A stretch of 64,000 bases of DNA from Limanda limanda (lineage: Eukaryota; Chordata; Actinopteri; Pleuronectiformes; Pleuronectidae): contig NC_083654.1 of the NCBI RefSeq assembly GCF_963576545.1, positions 22,803,400 through 22,867,399 on the forward strand, given 5' to 3'. The notes under the pieces are model-generated. The model saw nothing but the letters and a program-made list of their open reading frames with translations. It ran no database searches and was not told the DNA's origin. Each line of letters begins with the position of its first letter. Positions within the stretch are counted from its first letter, which is position 1. Below are positions 1 through 12,800 of this stretch, one piece after another. A program made the position numbers and the translations under genes.

Positions 1-840
1 ATCCGGCCGAAGTCTCCCCACACGATGATCTGAGGACAGAGGTCACTACTTTAGCTTTAGTTAGGTGTGTGTGTGTGTGTCTGTTTCTGTGTGTGTGTCT
101 GTGTCTGTGTGTGTGTCTGTTTGTGTGTGTGTGTGTCTGTGACCTGCAAGACTTTCCCCTCTGGATTCTCCTCAAACTGCAGCTGTTGTTGATAAAGTGG
201 ATCCAGTGTTTTTCTTGCCAGACGAGTTCTCCTCTTCAGAACACACTTCCCGTTATCCATCAGGTACACCTTCACATACGGAGCTACACACACACACACA
301 CGCACACACACACACGCACACACGTTATAAACATAAATGCTGTTGCAGTGTGACCAAGTGAAAGACAGTTTGTATAATTCATGACTCCTCCAGCAGGTGG
401 CGCTGCTTCTCTGACTCAACTCGTTCAATTTCCTGTTCATGATAGAACGACTTCAGATGACAACAGGAAACAGGAAAGAGATGATCCTGTTTGAATCTGT
501 AGATTTAACTTTATTTAAACAACCACACCTTCCTGTTGACAAACGTATATAAAGATAAACGACAGGTCTATGAATGCTGCCATCTTGTGGTGAGGATGTC
601 ATTTGGAGTAAGACTGTGATTGGCCGAAGTGAAAACGAGGTGGAGCTGCATTGTCACGATTACAGAGGATGTTGGTGTGTGTTGTTCTGTTGTGGTGTAT
701 TGTGTAGTTTGGTGTGTAGCACAGTATAGTGTTTTCACCTGGAGTGTTCTTGTTGCCTTGTTTACCCACAAGCCCCCGGGCTCGAATCACCTCCACGTCC
801 AGACGCTCCTTCCTGAACACCATCCCAATCTGGATGTCAC
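1..840 (-). CDS. rims2-like: RIM2-like C2B-domain exons (truncated by the window edge)
   Basis: Exons 739-840, 144-283 and 1-29 (partial). They encode DIQIGMVFRKERLDVEVIRA, RGLVGKQGNKNTP, APYVKVYLMDNGKCVLKRRT, RLARKTLDPLYQQQLQFEEN, EGKVLQ and IIVWGDFGRM. This is the start of the RIM C2B domain, which in the family binds PIP2 and liprin-alpha. The polybasic strand KRRTRLARKT is preserved. The domain continues beyond base 1, so roughly the last 70 residues and the 3' UTR are outside the window. Introns here hold CA/GT repeats (about 67-140 and 285-325) and an AT-rich stretch (about 880-1215). Confidence 0.92.
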
Positions 841-3800
841 CTGATCAACCAACAGCCAATCACGTTAATACCATTATACTACTGGCTATATATATATATA
901 TTTCAATGATATATATGAAACATAAATTATATTATATTAATACGAACAATGCTGCCATCAATTGATAAATACTGATATTACTCATGTAAACAATGGTACT
1001 AATATTAAACATGGATGTACAAATGTAAACACTAACATACTGTTCAATATACAAATAAAATGATATATATATATATATACAAATGAATAAATTACCATTT
1101 CATACTTGAATAGATATAAACATAAATAAATATTTCTTGATGCATCAATACAATATATATGTGTATTTATATATAATGTATCAATGTATGAAGATATAAA
1201 ATAAATAATGAACAAAAGAAGTAATTTTAATAAGGTATTGATTGGTCATTACCCATGGGGGGCGTGGCCAGGGTCTGCCGTCCAGCCAGCTGGGCGGGGC
1301 CTAATCCTTCCAGGAACCCGGTGAACTGTTGGTCCGATGCCAACTTCACACCTGGAAAGATCAGCCTGAAGACACAGAGACAAGATGTAAATGATCTCTA
1401 AGAGAATAAAAACTAAAGAAGTGAAAAGATGAAGAATCAGAGGAGTGAAGAGGAGCGACAGAATGAAAAAGAGGAGTGACAGAAGGTCTTACGCTCCAGG
1501 TTTGGGGTCGTCGGCGTCCGGGTCACGACTCGGCTGTCTGGTGAAACGAGCTTTGAACTCAACAGCCAAACCGGTTTCTATGCTCCTCTGGACAGGAAGT
1601 CTCACCACCTTCTTCTTCTTCTCCTCCTCTGGATGGATGGAGAGATCAACAGAGAGAAGACAGGGGTTAGAGGATGAGCCCATCAACAGTGCAGTGGAGC
1701 CTTCAGCCTGTAGAGGGCAGTGCAAGCAGTTTCTCTGCTGATGACCTGGACCGACCTTCCGGGTTGAGCTGCGAGGCGCTCTGACTCTTCTTCCCCAGTC
1801 CGACCATCCCCATCATCCTCGCTCCGAAGCTCGAGCGCCGCTTCTTCTCGTCGTCGTCGTCGTCGTTCCTGCCCAGCGAGCAGATTTCCCCCCCGACACT
1901 TGAGGACTTCGTGAGAGGAGCTCCGGCCGCCGGGGCCGGCCTGCAGGGGGCGAGAGAGAGGGACACAGCTGTCAATCCCCAAGGGGGGGGGGGGACAGGG
2001 ACACTCACACCTGGAAGTAACCTGGGGGGGGTCGGGGGGGTACAGGCCTGTCAATTCTTTTCCAGGGAGGTGGGGGCATAAAGGGAGTGGGTAACAGCAG
2101 CACACATAAGAAGTGGGCGGCGGCACACTGTTGCTATGACGAGGGGTTTGACTCCAGACTGTTCATTGGTTGCTCCCTTACTTTGAAGGCTTGACCTCCT
2201 CCTCCTCCTCCTCAGCCTCTTCCATCGATTCGCTCTTCTGCAGTGAGGCTCCGCCCTCTTCCGCTACTTCCTGTTTTCCCTCTGTTCCCGCCCCCAACTC
2301 CACTGATTGACCTTCTAGGGCCTCCGAGCGGCTGCGTCAGCCAATGAGAGGAAAGAACAGGAGCATGCGGACAAAGACGTGCAGCAGAAGACATGCTAAC
2401 ATGCTAACATGCTAACATGCTAACATGCTAACATGCTAAGCTAACAGGAAGAGCATGCTGAGTTAACATGCAGACAAATTCAAACAACAACAAAATGGTA
2501 AATTAATGTTAACATCACCAACGTCAACGTAATAAAATGGAAATTTTGAAAACCACAAAAATAAAACATGCTGTTAAAATTCAACCTCGTAGATTTAAAG
2601 TTTAACAATCTGTCAGTGCTGCTCTGTGATTGGTTCCTGGACTCACTTTGTTCGGGTGTCGGAGGCGTTGGTCATGGCCGCCGCGTCGCTGACGTCACTG
2701 TCGGACGATTTCATCTGTAAAGATATATATTTAGATATACATATTTTATTTTCTATTTAAAAGTTTTGATATTCTATTTTGTTATTCTATTTTTTTATTT
2801 TTTTATTCTATTTCATACTATTTCTATTTTTATTTTATTTTTTTTGGGTTGAAATAACTGAGCATTGCTTAAAGAGAGTGTGTGACCCAAGCATTTCAAT
2901 GACAGTGACTGCTTCATGTTATCTCTGTTCATTTGACAATAAAAAATCTTGATTGAAAGGACGAGCCGTCCTTCATCTGGACACAGGACATGAGGGACAT
3001 GTGTGTGACATCATCAGTGTTTGTTTGTGTAAGAAGTTGTGACGTGTTTTTGTGTTTTTGTGTTTTCACCTTTGACGGATCCTTCATCACACCTGCAGGG
3101 ACACAGGAGCAGAGGTTATCACAACAATGAGACGTCAGCAAATCCAGCTCTGATGTATTTATATAAATTCAAATTTTCAAGTTTTGCATGTACTAGAAAT
3201 AACAGTGACTGTCATATTAAATATTACTGACAAAATAAAACCAATCGCTAGGTTTCTGACTAATTGACAACATGGACGACATCATAATGATGAAATCACA
3301 GAGAGTGACGACCAAGGAGGAAATTCACTTGTTCGACCACGAGCAGGGGGCGGAGCTTAACGTTCAGACTTCAGGGATCAAACTACAAAGCTGAGGGAAC
3401 GTCTGAATCTACACTAACACAAGATCAATCTAACAATAGTTATCAGACCATAAATCTGCAGGGATCACTCACCTGTGGCTTCATTGAATGATTGTTAATC
3501 GCTCTGATTGGAAAGTTAAAGTTTCAAAGGAAACAAACGGTATCTTAACTGTTAGCCTCGTTAGCCTCGTTAACGACAGTTTGTTGAATTCTTGTCGCCT
3601 GTGGTGAATAATTCCCATTTACATTAATATCATCGCAGACTCAGGTGACGGATGTGTCACATGGTCTAGGAGCTACCTGTCTACGGGTGGGCGTGGCTAA
3701 CAGGTGGTACGTTACCATTGGCAGCTTTCTTTTGCTGGTCCTCCCATGTGACCTCTGCATCATCGCAGACAAAGAGAGGTGATTGGTCAGACTTCAGCAG

Positions 3801-6800
3801 CACTCTGAACTGTTCAGGTGATCCAGCTGGAGTCAAACCAGCTAAACCAGCTGGAGTCAAAACCACCACACCTGGACAACCACACCTGGACAACCACACC
3901 TGGACAACCACTCCTGGACAACTACACCTGGACAACCACTCCTGGACAACCACACCTGGACATCCACACCTGGACAACCACACCTGGACAACCAGACCTG
4001 GACAACCACACCTGGACAACCACACCTGGACAACCACCACACCTGGACAACCACACCTGGACAACCACACCTGGACAACCACTCCTGGACAACCACTCCT
4101 GGACAACCACACCTGGACAACCACACCTGGACAACCACTCCTGGACAACTACACCTGGACAACCAGACCTGGACAACCAGACCTGGACAACCACTCCTGG
4201 ACAACCAGACCTGGACAACTACACCTGGACAACTACACCGGGACAACCACACCTGGACAACTACACCGGGACAACCACACCTGAACAACTACACCGGGAC
4301 AACCAAACCTGGACAACCACACCTGGACAACCAAACCTGGACAACCAGACCTGGACAACCACCACACCTGGACAACCACCACACCTGGACAACCACCACA
4401 CCTGGACAACTACACCGGGACAACCACACCTGAACAACTACACCAGGACAACCACACCTGGACAACCACCACACCTGGACAACCACACCTGGACAACCAC
4501 CACACCTGGACAACCACACCTGGACAACCACTCCTGGACAACCACACCTGGACAACCTCACACACCTGGACAACCCCACACACCTGGACAACCACACCTG
4601 GACAACCACACCTGGACTACCACCACACCTGGACAACCACACCTGGACAACCACCACACCTGGACAACCACTCCTGGACAACCACACCTGGACAACCACA
4701 CCTGGACAACCACACCTGGACAACCACTCCTGGACAACCACACCTGGACAACCACACCTGGACAACCACACCTGGACAACCACACCTGGACAACCACACA
4801 CCGGATCAGTACAATGGGACGAGCATCATCACAACTTGCCTTTTCTGGTCCCTCCTGCTGTTGCTGAGCACATTTCAGGCTCTGACATGGACAGGTATGA
4901 TGACATCAGCATGATAAAGCAGAGGTAAACACATGAAGGAAAAAATGAAATGACAGATGATGGAGACTGAAATATCAAAATTTGACTGACTAGTTTACTA
5001 ATGTACACACCTGGAGTCTGTGGGGGCGGGGCTGGGGAGGGGGCAGGTGCTGGAGTAGGTGCAGGGGGCAGATCGGGTTCAAGAGGTGACTGTGATTGGA
5101 CTACAGGAGCTGGGAGTGGGGCTGGCCCAGGGGGTGGGGCTTGGGCGCCTGTTGTGAGTGTTGGTTGGGCTGGGGAAGCAGCAGGTGTGGCTGCAACAGG
5201 TGCTGGGGTAGAAGTCGGTAAAATTGCTGGAGCCGGGGTTGGGGCTCCCACAGATGGTGCAGGTGCAGGTGCAGGTGCTGGTGCAGGTGCAGGTGCAGGT
5301 GCAGGTGCAGGTGCAGGTGCAGGTGCAGGTGCAGGTGCAGGTGCATGTGCATGTACGGGTGGGGGTGCATGTGCAGGTGCATGTATGGGTGCAGGTGCAT
5401 GTACAGGTGCAGGTGCAGGTGCGGGTGCAGGTGCAGGTGCATGGCTTGGGTGAGGCTGTACAGGCCCAGGAGGAGGCGGGGCTTGGATTCGTATAAGAGG
5501 ACGTATTGGTTGAAGGCCAATAGGAGGGGTTTGTATGTGGGCAGTGGGAGGGGCTGCAGCTGGTGCTCCTGTGGAAGACGTGGCCAAAACTGATGGAAAA
5601 GAAAAGATCAGAGAGAAGATGAAGACAGACAAAGAGTTGATGAATGATCACATGACCTGTTTCTCTAGTTTCCTCCCCAGTTCTCACTGACAGGACCTTT
5701 CAGTGATCAGTCACATGAAAGTTAGCGTTTGATCATTTGTCACTTTTCACATCCACAGGACTGAACCTCAGAGCAGTTTGTCTTCGGTAGTTAACCTGCT
5801 ACAGAACTAACAACAGCCAACAATCACCGAGCTGCGCAAACCTCGGCTCCACAGGAAGGTGATGACTCTCAGAGGGATCTTAGCTGGTTATAAACCACGC
5901 AGCCAGGAGTAGAGCAACGGCAGAGTAGATACTCACATCATTAGGAACACCTTGACTTGAGATGTGTTCAGACCACATGAAATACGAACAGTGACATCAA
6001 TCCTTAAAAACTCCCCAAACTGTGACCTCAAGTCCACAGTTTAACATCAGATCATCACGTGACTACTGCTACAATTACTGGAAAGTTAATCTTTCAAAAG
6101 TGCAACAAAGGATTAGAACAGTTCTAGTTCTAAACTAAAGGAACCCAGAGCAGGTGAACTTCACAGGGTCACAGTGTACCTGTCTGCACAGGGTCAGGCA
6201 GCTCTCCATCTGAAAGACACGTTACATCACTACAGATCCGTCCTCGGACACAAGGTGATCACTGACAAACAGTTTCTTCTTCTGAATGCAGATGATCCAC
6301 AGTCACATGTCACAGTAAAACCTGAAAACTTAAGTTGTCTATCAATAAATAAACAAAAAGACCTGATCATCAAATCACCATTTAAAGCAGCTTTACCTGC
6401 ATTAAAAAAGACCTGAGTGTTCGAGCTAATTTTGGTTTAATAACAGTACGTACTTCTGTCCGGAGCTCCTTTGGGGGGGGCGAGGGGCAGCTGGCGCACC
6501 CGGCGGCCACAGAGCGGCGTTCCTGACGGACTCGTCTGGGTGGATCCACCTGGAGGATTGGCTCTGTTTGACAAAGTAAAGAATCAAACTACTAATGTCA
6601 CAAAGGACGCCTGAAGCCAAAGGTCAGATATTAAATTATCAGTAGTAAGAATAATGGTTTTGTTGATGTAAGTTTCTGCTCTAGCAACACAATGCACAAA
6701 CAACAAGCTAATGGCTAACACCATTAAAATGCCTTCAATCAATCAATAGACCGTCTCCATGGTTACAGTGATTGATACGATTTGAGTTTGGCACAGACAC

Positions 6801-9800
6801 TCAATTCTCAGGCTGAATCCTAATGTCCAGACTTCTCTGATCCTGTGAAGTCACTAATTAACTGATGTTTACTGGGAAGCTGAGGAGGAGATTCCAGCTG
6901 GAAACCCCCACCCCCCACCCCCCCAACCCTGACCATAACATAACTGAAGTCAAGTCTTCAGACGAGAGCTTGAAGGAACTGCCCTGGAGGAGGACAGAGG
7001 GAATGTTTCTTAGCTCATTTGATCCCTTTGTGTTCCAGAATCAGTATTTAGCGCCAGAACCTGGAGCTGGAGGTTTGGATTCAACCTGAGATCAGAGAAG
7101 GATCAGACTCCACTACCAGGGATTCAGGAAGTGACCTTAGGAATCAAGAAACTCATGCAACCAACAAGCGATGCCAACATGCCGTCAAATAAACATGAAT
7201 CAGAAAGACGAGAAGACGAAGCTCAGACATGAGGGCGGAGAAAGAAAAAAAAGGATTAATTCATCAAATGAATTGCAGCAGTACAGAAACCATGTGGGTG
7301 TGGCCAGTCTTCAGAGAGACTTCCTGGATAAAAAAACACATACAACAAACACAACACCGACGAAGTTAGTTTCTGATAGGTCAGTTGCCAGTCACCTGGT
7401 GCAGGCAGGTGAGGGGGGGGCGGAGCGTCCAGACCTCGGCTGGACGAAGTCACATCGGTCTGTGGAGTGGGAGCGGGTGTAAAGCGGTCGGTCCACCATC
7501 GCACGCTGGTCAGCTGACCGAGAGCGACTGTAGTAATACTGCCGGTCCATTCCCCGGCTGTACCTGCACATCACCATGACAACAATCACCCCCCCTCACC
7601 ATGACAACCAGTGCACCTGTGGGAGAGGGTCGGTCAAACCTGTGAAAGGTTCCAGGTCAGGTGATCAGGAAATGTAAAGGCACTGACGGCTGTAAATAAA
7701 ATAACAAAGAAGAAGAAATCCTCAAAGGGAAACTGTCAGGATTCTGACACTACGTTTCCCAGAAGGCTTCAGTGATAAAGGAGACAATGAAACATGTTGG
7801 GAGAGAGAAGCAGGAAGTTCTGAGGCTGTTTCAAATACAGAGAACTACAAATTCAACCTTGTGCTCTCCAGAGGTTAAACCCTTGTCGTTATACGAATTA
7901 ACAAACATCAGCATTCCAACATGCTGAAGTAAATGTTGGACGTGCTAAATCTAAAACCTTCCAAACACCAGCATGTTAGCTTTGTCCCTGTGAGCACGTT
8001 AGCATGCTGATTACAGTACGTGTCATCTGGTGGCAATAACAATTAGTGCATTCAACATCTGTGAAGGCCCATTGAGGGGGGGCAGTATCTGGCCCAGGGT
8101 CACTTCGGACTGCAGATGAGGCCTGAGGATCGAACCCTTGACCTTCTAGTTGGAGGATGACCGCTGTACCCCTCAGCCACAGCCGACTTTTACACATTTA
8201 GAATTTTGTTCTGTCTCTTTCTAGAACTGAAACATCACAGGACGCGATGGAGAACTTCAGATGAAGGACAAGGTTTAAACAAGGAGCACAAGTTGAAGCT
8301 GTTGTACTCTGGACTATAAGACACCTCAGCATGGTTGTGGGATGATAAGGACGGAACACAGAAAGTCTACGATTGTCCTACATCTACACACGTTAGTCTC
8401 ACTGTCTGGAAGTCAAACCGTCCGTCAGTCCGTTACCTGTGCAGATCCTCGTCGTAGGCGTCGGGTTCGTAGGGGAAGTCTGGGATGAAGTCCTGACTGA
8501 AGAACAGAAAGGTATCAACTCCCAAACACCATGAACCTAAAGTCAACTTCAACCTCTACACTACATTACCCACAAACCCTGGGGCTCACCTGTAGTCCTC
8601 ACAGTTCCCATTCATCGGGGGGTTTGTCCAGGGAGCGTGGTACGGACCGGTCATATATCTGACAGACCGAAGCACCAAGGAAGATGAGATCGAGGTTACT
8701 GCCACTCAAGGTACAAGAGGTACAACTACTACTACAACAAATACTACTCCTCTAAACCTTCATCCTGTAGTTTCAGTACCTGTCATGAGAATCGAGCGAG
8801 TTGGTGACAGACATTTTCCTCAGTGATCTCCTGAATACACAGAAACAGACACAAGTCAGACACAACTGACCAACATTCTGTACCACAACCAACAACCAGG
8901 ATAGAATCTGGACAAAAACCAGCACCACAACCAGAAATCCAACCTCTACTGTCTGTTTGGAATTTCAAACTTTTAACTATAGCCTTTGCTGACTGAATTT
9001 TAACAATAAAGATAGAAGTAATTTTAGTTAGACATTATGCCTTGTACAAATTATGTAATAATAACATATTCCTTCCTAATGTTTAATCTACGATTGAATG
9101 TCTGTACAAACAGAACGTACAGCTGATATAGCAGAAATAATCATCTTTTCATTCTCAGAATGGTCTCACAGCTGTCTGATAAAGTTCTGGAGGTCAGACA
9201 GAGCGACTCTGTTGACTTCATTTTGGGACATTGTTTTGGTTAAGTTGCTGCGAATGTTTACACAGTCAGGTTTGTTTTGATGAAGCTGAAACATAATAAT
9301 CTTTTCTCCAATTGTAAACACCTTTGCCCCACATTGCATCTGTGGTTCAAGGACTTTCTTGAAGTAAAACTCGTTGTCTAGCAACTATAGCGTCATTTGG
9401 GAGTGTCTCCCTGTCTACTTCCGTATTCCAAAAGCCAGGAGGATGGATTACGCCTGCGCACGAGGAGGAGGAACGAAGATCTACTGTTATAAAATAGACA
9501 GACGCCGGATGTCCAGCGCGCTCTGATACAACTAATGTACTGGAAGCCCATGGCTTTGTTGTAACCTGTTCATTGCTTTCTAAATAAATACTTTGATTGA
9601 CCAAACCGAGTTCGACTCGTCTTCTCTTAAAGGATAAAAGAACACGCCGTTTTCTAATATGTCCCCAGTACACGCAGCAGCACCAGTTCTAAAGCCGGTG
9701 CAACTGGGACGACTAGGAAACAATTATCAGAATCCAGCAGAGTCGTGGATTAACCTGGAAACTAAAGCTACAGTGACTGGTACTTCAAACAGGAATATGT

Positions 9801-12800
9801 AGTAAAGTCAGAACCTCAACCAGTACAGAAACCAGCACTACTACAAATACTAGTAGTAGCTGTAGTACAACAAATACTACAACTAGTATATAACAAGCAT
9901 AGCAGTTGCACAACGAGCAGTACTGCAACAGAAACTACCACCAGGACTAGAACCAGAACTACACAACCAAGTCCCCCTCCAGACCTGGGTCCTGGTCGAC
10001 CCCTGAGATAGAGCAGTGTGTCGTTTGATTGGTTCGGCAGCAGCAGAGGGGCGTGGTTAATCTGGTGATGCTGCATTCAGCATGATGTATACTGGTTCAA
10101 GTTTCCCCTTAAGCACAATATCACACTATCATTTGTCCAGGACGTGTGCTGATTGACCAGCTGACCCAGGTCAGGGGTGGAGCCCTGGGTTTCCATGGTT
10201 ACCTGTCCAGACTGCTGTACTGGCCGGCGTCAGAATACGTTCGGCTCAGCCTCGACCCTCGCAACAGGCGCACGGCGTCTTCTCGATACAGCGGGTACAG
10301 AGGGTTGCCACTGGTGTCCACAGTTCAGAGGTCAGCAGTAGTCAAAGGTCAGGATGGGTCACAGGTAAGAGGTGGTCAGAGGTCAAAGGTCAGAGATCAG
10401 GTGTCAGCAAAGGGTTGGGGTTAGTAAGAAAAGAATAACAGTGAGTGGTGGTGAAATGAAGCTGAGGCCAATGAACACACATGGAACATTGACTTCACTC
10501 ATCTCATTGTAATCTGATTACATCTGTTCTCATCTTCTATCATCTGGTTTCTTCTTTCTCCATTTTGATTCTTCTCATCGGGAGTTCTCTTGCATCACAT
10601 GATCACACAAGCTGTTACCTGTGAGGCGGCGGTTGGCTCGGGGACCGTGACCTCATCCTGACCAGGTCGGATCGGGAGCTGTGATTGGTCGACATCACTT
10701 GCTCTGGCACTGAGAGGGTGGAGCTGTGGAAGTCCCGCCCATTCTGCCTGTAGTCTGCACACAAAGAAACAGAGCCGGAGTTGAACCATCAACTGCTGCA
10801 GAGTGCTTTGCTCTGAGGTTCCTGTCAGACCAGCAGTGATCACACAGGAGCAGCTCAGGTGTTTCAGGTGTTTCAGGATAACGATCATTAAAGGGAACAT
10901 TTGAAATGAATATAAGGATAAATAGTTCTGACTGGTTCTATTCTCCAGTACGTGTTCAGTCTGGGTTTAACAGTGAGCTGCAGATGTTGCAGTGCATGAT
11001 GGGACATGGAGTTCACCTGATATCACCCCGATGCCGTCTTCACAGTCGTAATCTGAGAACTCAGTGTCACTGATCCTCTGAGACCCTACAGAGGGGGGGG
11101 GGGGGGTGGAGACAGTGAGACACAGAGAGGACATTTAAGCCTATAAGCAGCTCTTCAGTAATCCTCTACAGGAAGGTCAACTAATCTGACACACAAACAG
11201 GAAGAGTCCAGGAAGACAAGAGACAGATTCATACATCCATTTGAGTTTCTTACTCAATCGCATGAAACCCTTCAGGAATCTTTTGGACAGAATGAAGATC
11301 TGATGAACATGAAGCAGTCCTACAGTAAAACCCTCTGAGAACTACTGGAGCTACTTCATGATGTCAACAAGTGCCTTGGGAAACCATGGACTGATATCTA
11401 CTGAATAATCGATCCACACAGAAGCTTCAACACAACTGGAACTCTGGTTGTGGAACCTGAAAAACGCGATGATGATTAAAGCGACTTGAAAATTAAAGGT
11501 CACTGGGCAACATTCAAGTTTCTACACACAAGGACTTTCTGAATCCTTATAGAAAAGTCTGTAGCTCCTTGATTCTGTGAAGTAACTTTGAAATCCCACA
11601 GAGGATTCCTGTAATATATCCTTCAAGGCGACCCCCCCCCTTAGAGAGTCCACTCAAACATCTCCACGGAACTCTGCTCGTCCTCCTGAGTAAAAAGATT
11701 ACTTCAAGAACCTTTTAGAACTCCTGGCAATCACATCATCTCTTAAAGACACACTGGTTTTACTCTGAGCTACAATAGAACCCTAAGACCTCTGGGTGGA
11801 TCTGCAGAACCCTCACGAGGACACGTATAGGAACCTTGAAACGACACACGTAGTCTCTCAATGCACAACTGCAACATTTCCACAAACCTCAAACCCTCTC
11901 AAAATACTCCTGCGATGGCCTTGAGAACAGGAACCTCCTCGAGGATTCAAAGAACTTTACAACGCTGATCCGTGGCCTGGATTCTTGTAATATACTCTCT
12001 TAAGGAACCCTGAGATTCCATCAAACACCCTGGAACACAGATGGAACTCTTACTAAAGGCTGGAACCTTTCTGAGACCTGGTGGATGATAAAGCATCCAA
12101 ACACACACAAGGGTTCTAAACAATGTGAGGAGCTCTACAATGAACCCAGAGGAACCTTTACAGGACCACCAGAACCTCCTGGAAAAACATCTGAAAAAAT
12201 TACTGGAGCCCCCACCAAGGACCAGTGAGGACATCCAAAGCCTGGACCAGAACCTGGACCAGAACCTGGACCAGAACCTGCGCTGTCTTTATAGACCCTT
12301 CTGCTCCTTAAACTACCAACATTTTAAAACTCACAGTCACAACAAAGACTGGCGAAAGTATAGTGACATCATTGGGCCACAGAAATGATCATTAGGAAGT
12401 CTGTTAGCTTAGCATCACATCGGGAGAAGCCAAGGAGGAAGAAGAAGCTACAGGCGGTCAGCAGCCACACAGACACACCCACACAGCTGGTATTACCTGG
12501 GGTACAGTAAGGACCTTTATCTGGTTAAGCATCATAGGAGGAAAGTAAAGGAAAATTGACAAATGAGTGAAATTTAAATGATGGACTGAAGAAAAAAAAG
12601 AGCCAAAGCAAAGACCTCGTGGTGATAAAAGAGATAAAGTGGATAAAACAATGCTTCACGTAGTGGGAGTCACACAGAGGATCAGAGGAATCAGGGTTAT
12701 TCTCTCACTCTGCAGCCGCCTGCTGGTCGGACTGTGCTCAGGCTGCAGTCCCCTCCTCTGCAGGTAGGGGGAGGCACTGGGCAGTGGCAGGGAGGAAACA

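Noticed and set aside
3718..4867. Plus- and minus-strand frames of repeated TPGQPHLDNHTW or VVVQVWLSRCGCPG
   Set aside because: By-products of the 14-bp minisatellite; no start context, no splice support and no non-repeat domain.
8127..8179. Functional tRNA gene
   Set aside because: Box A and box B are present, but no cloverleaf or acceptor stem could be formed; it is better explained as a SINE head.
9166..9384. Minus-strand 72-codon frame (FYFKKVLEPQMQCG...)
   Set aside because: No recognisable domain, no splice signals in phase with RIM, and it runs into the LTR-like segment. Probably transposon debris or chance.
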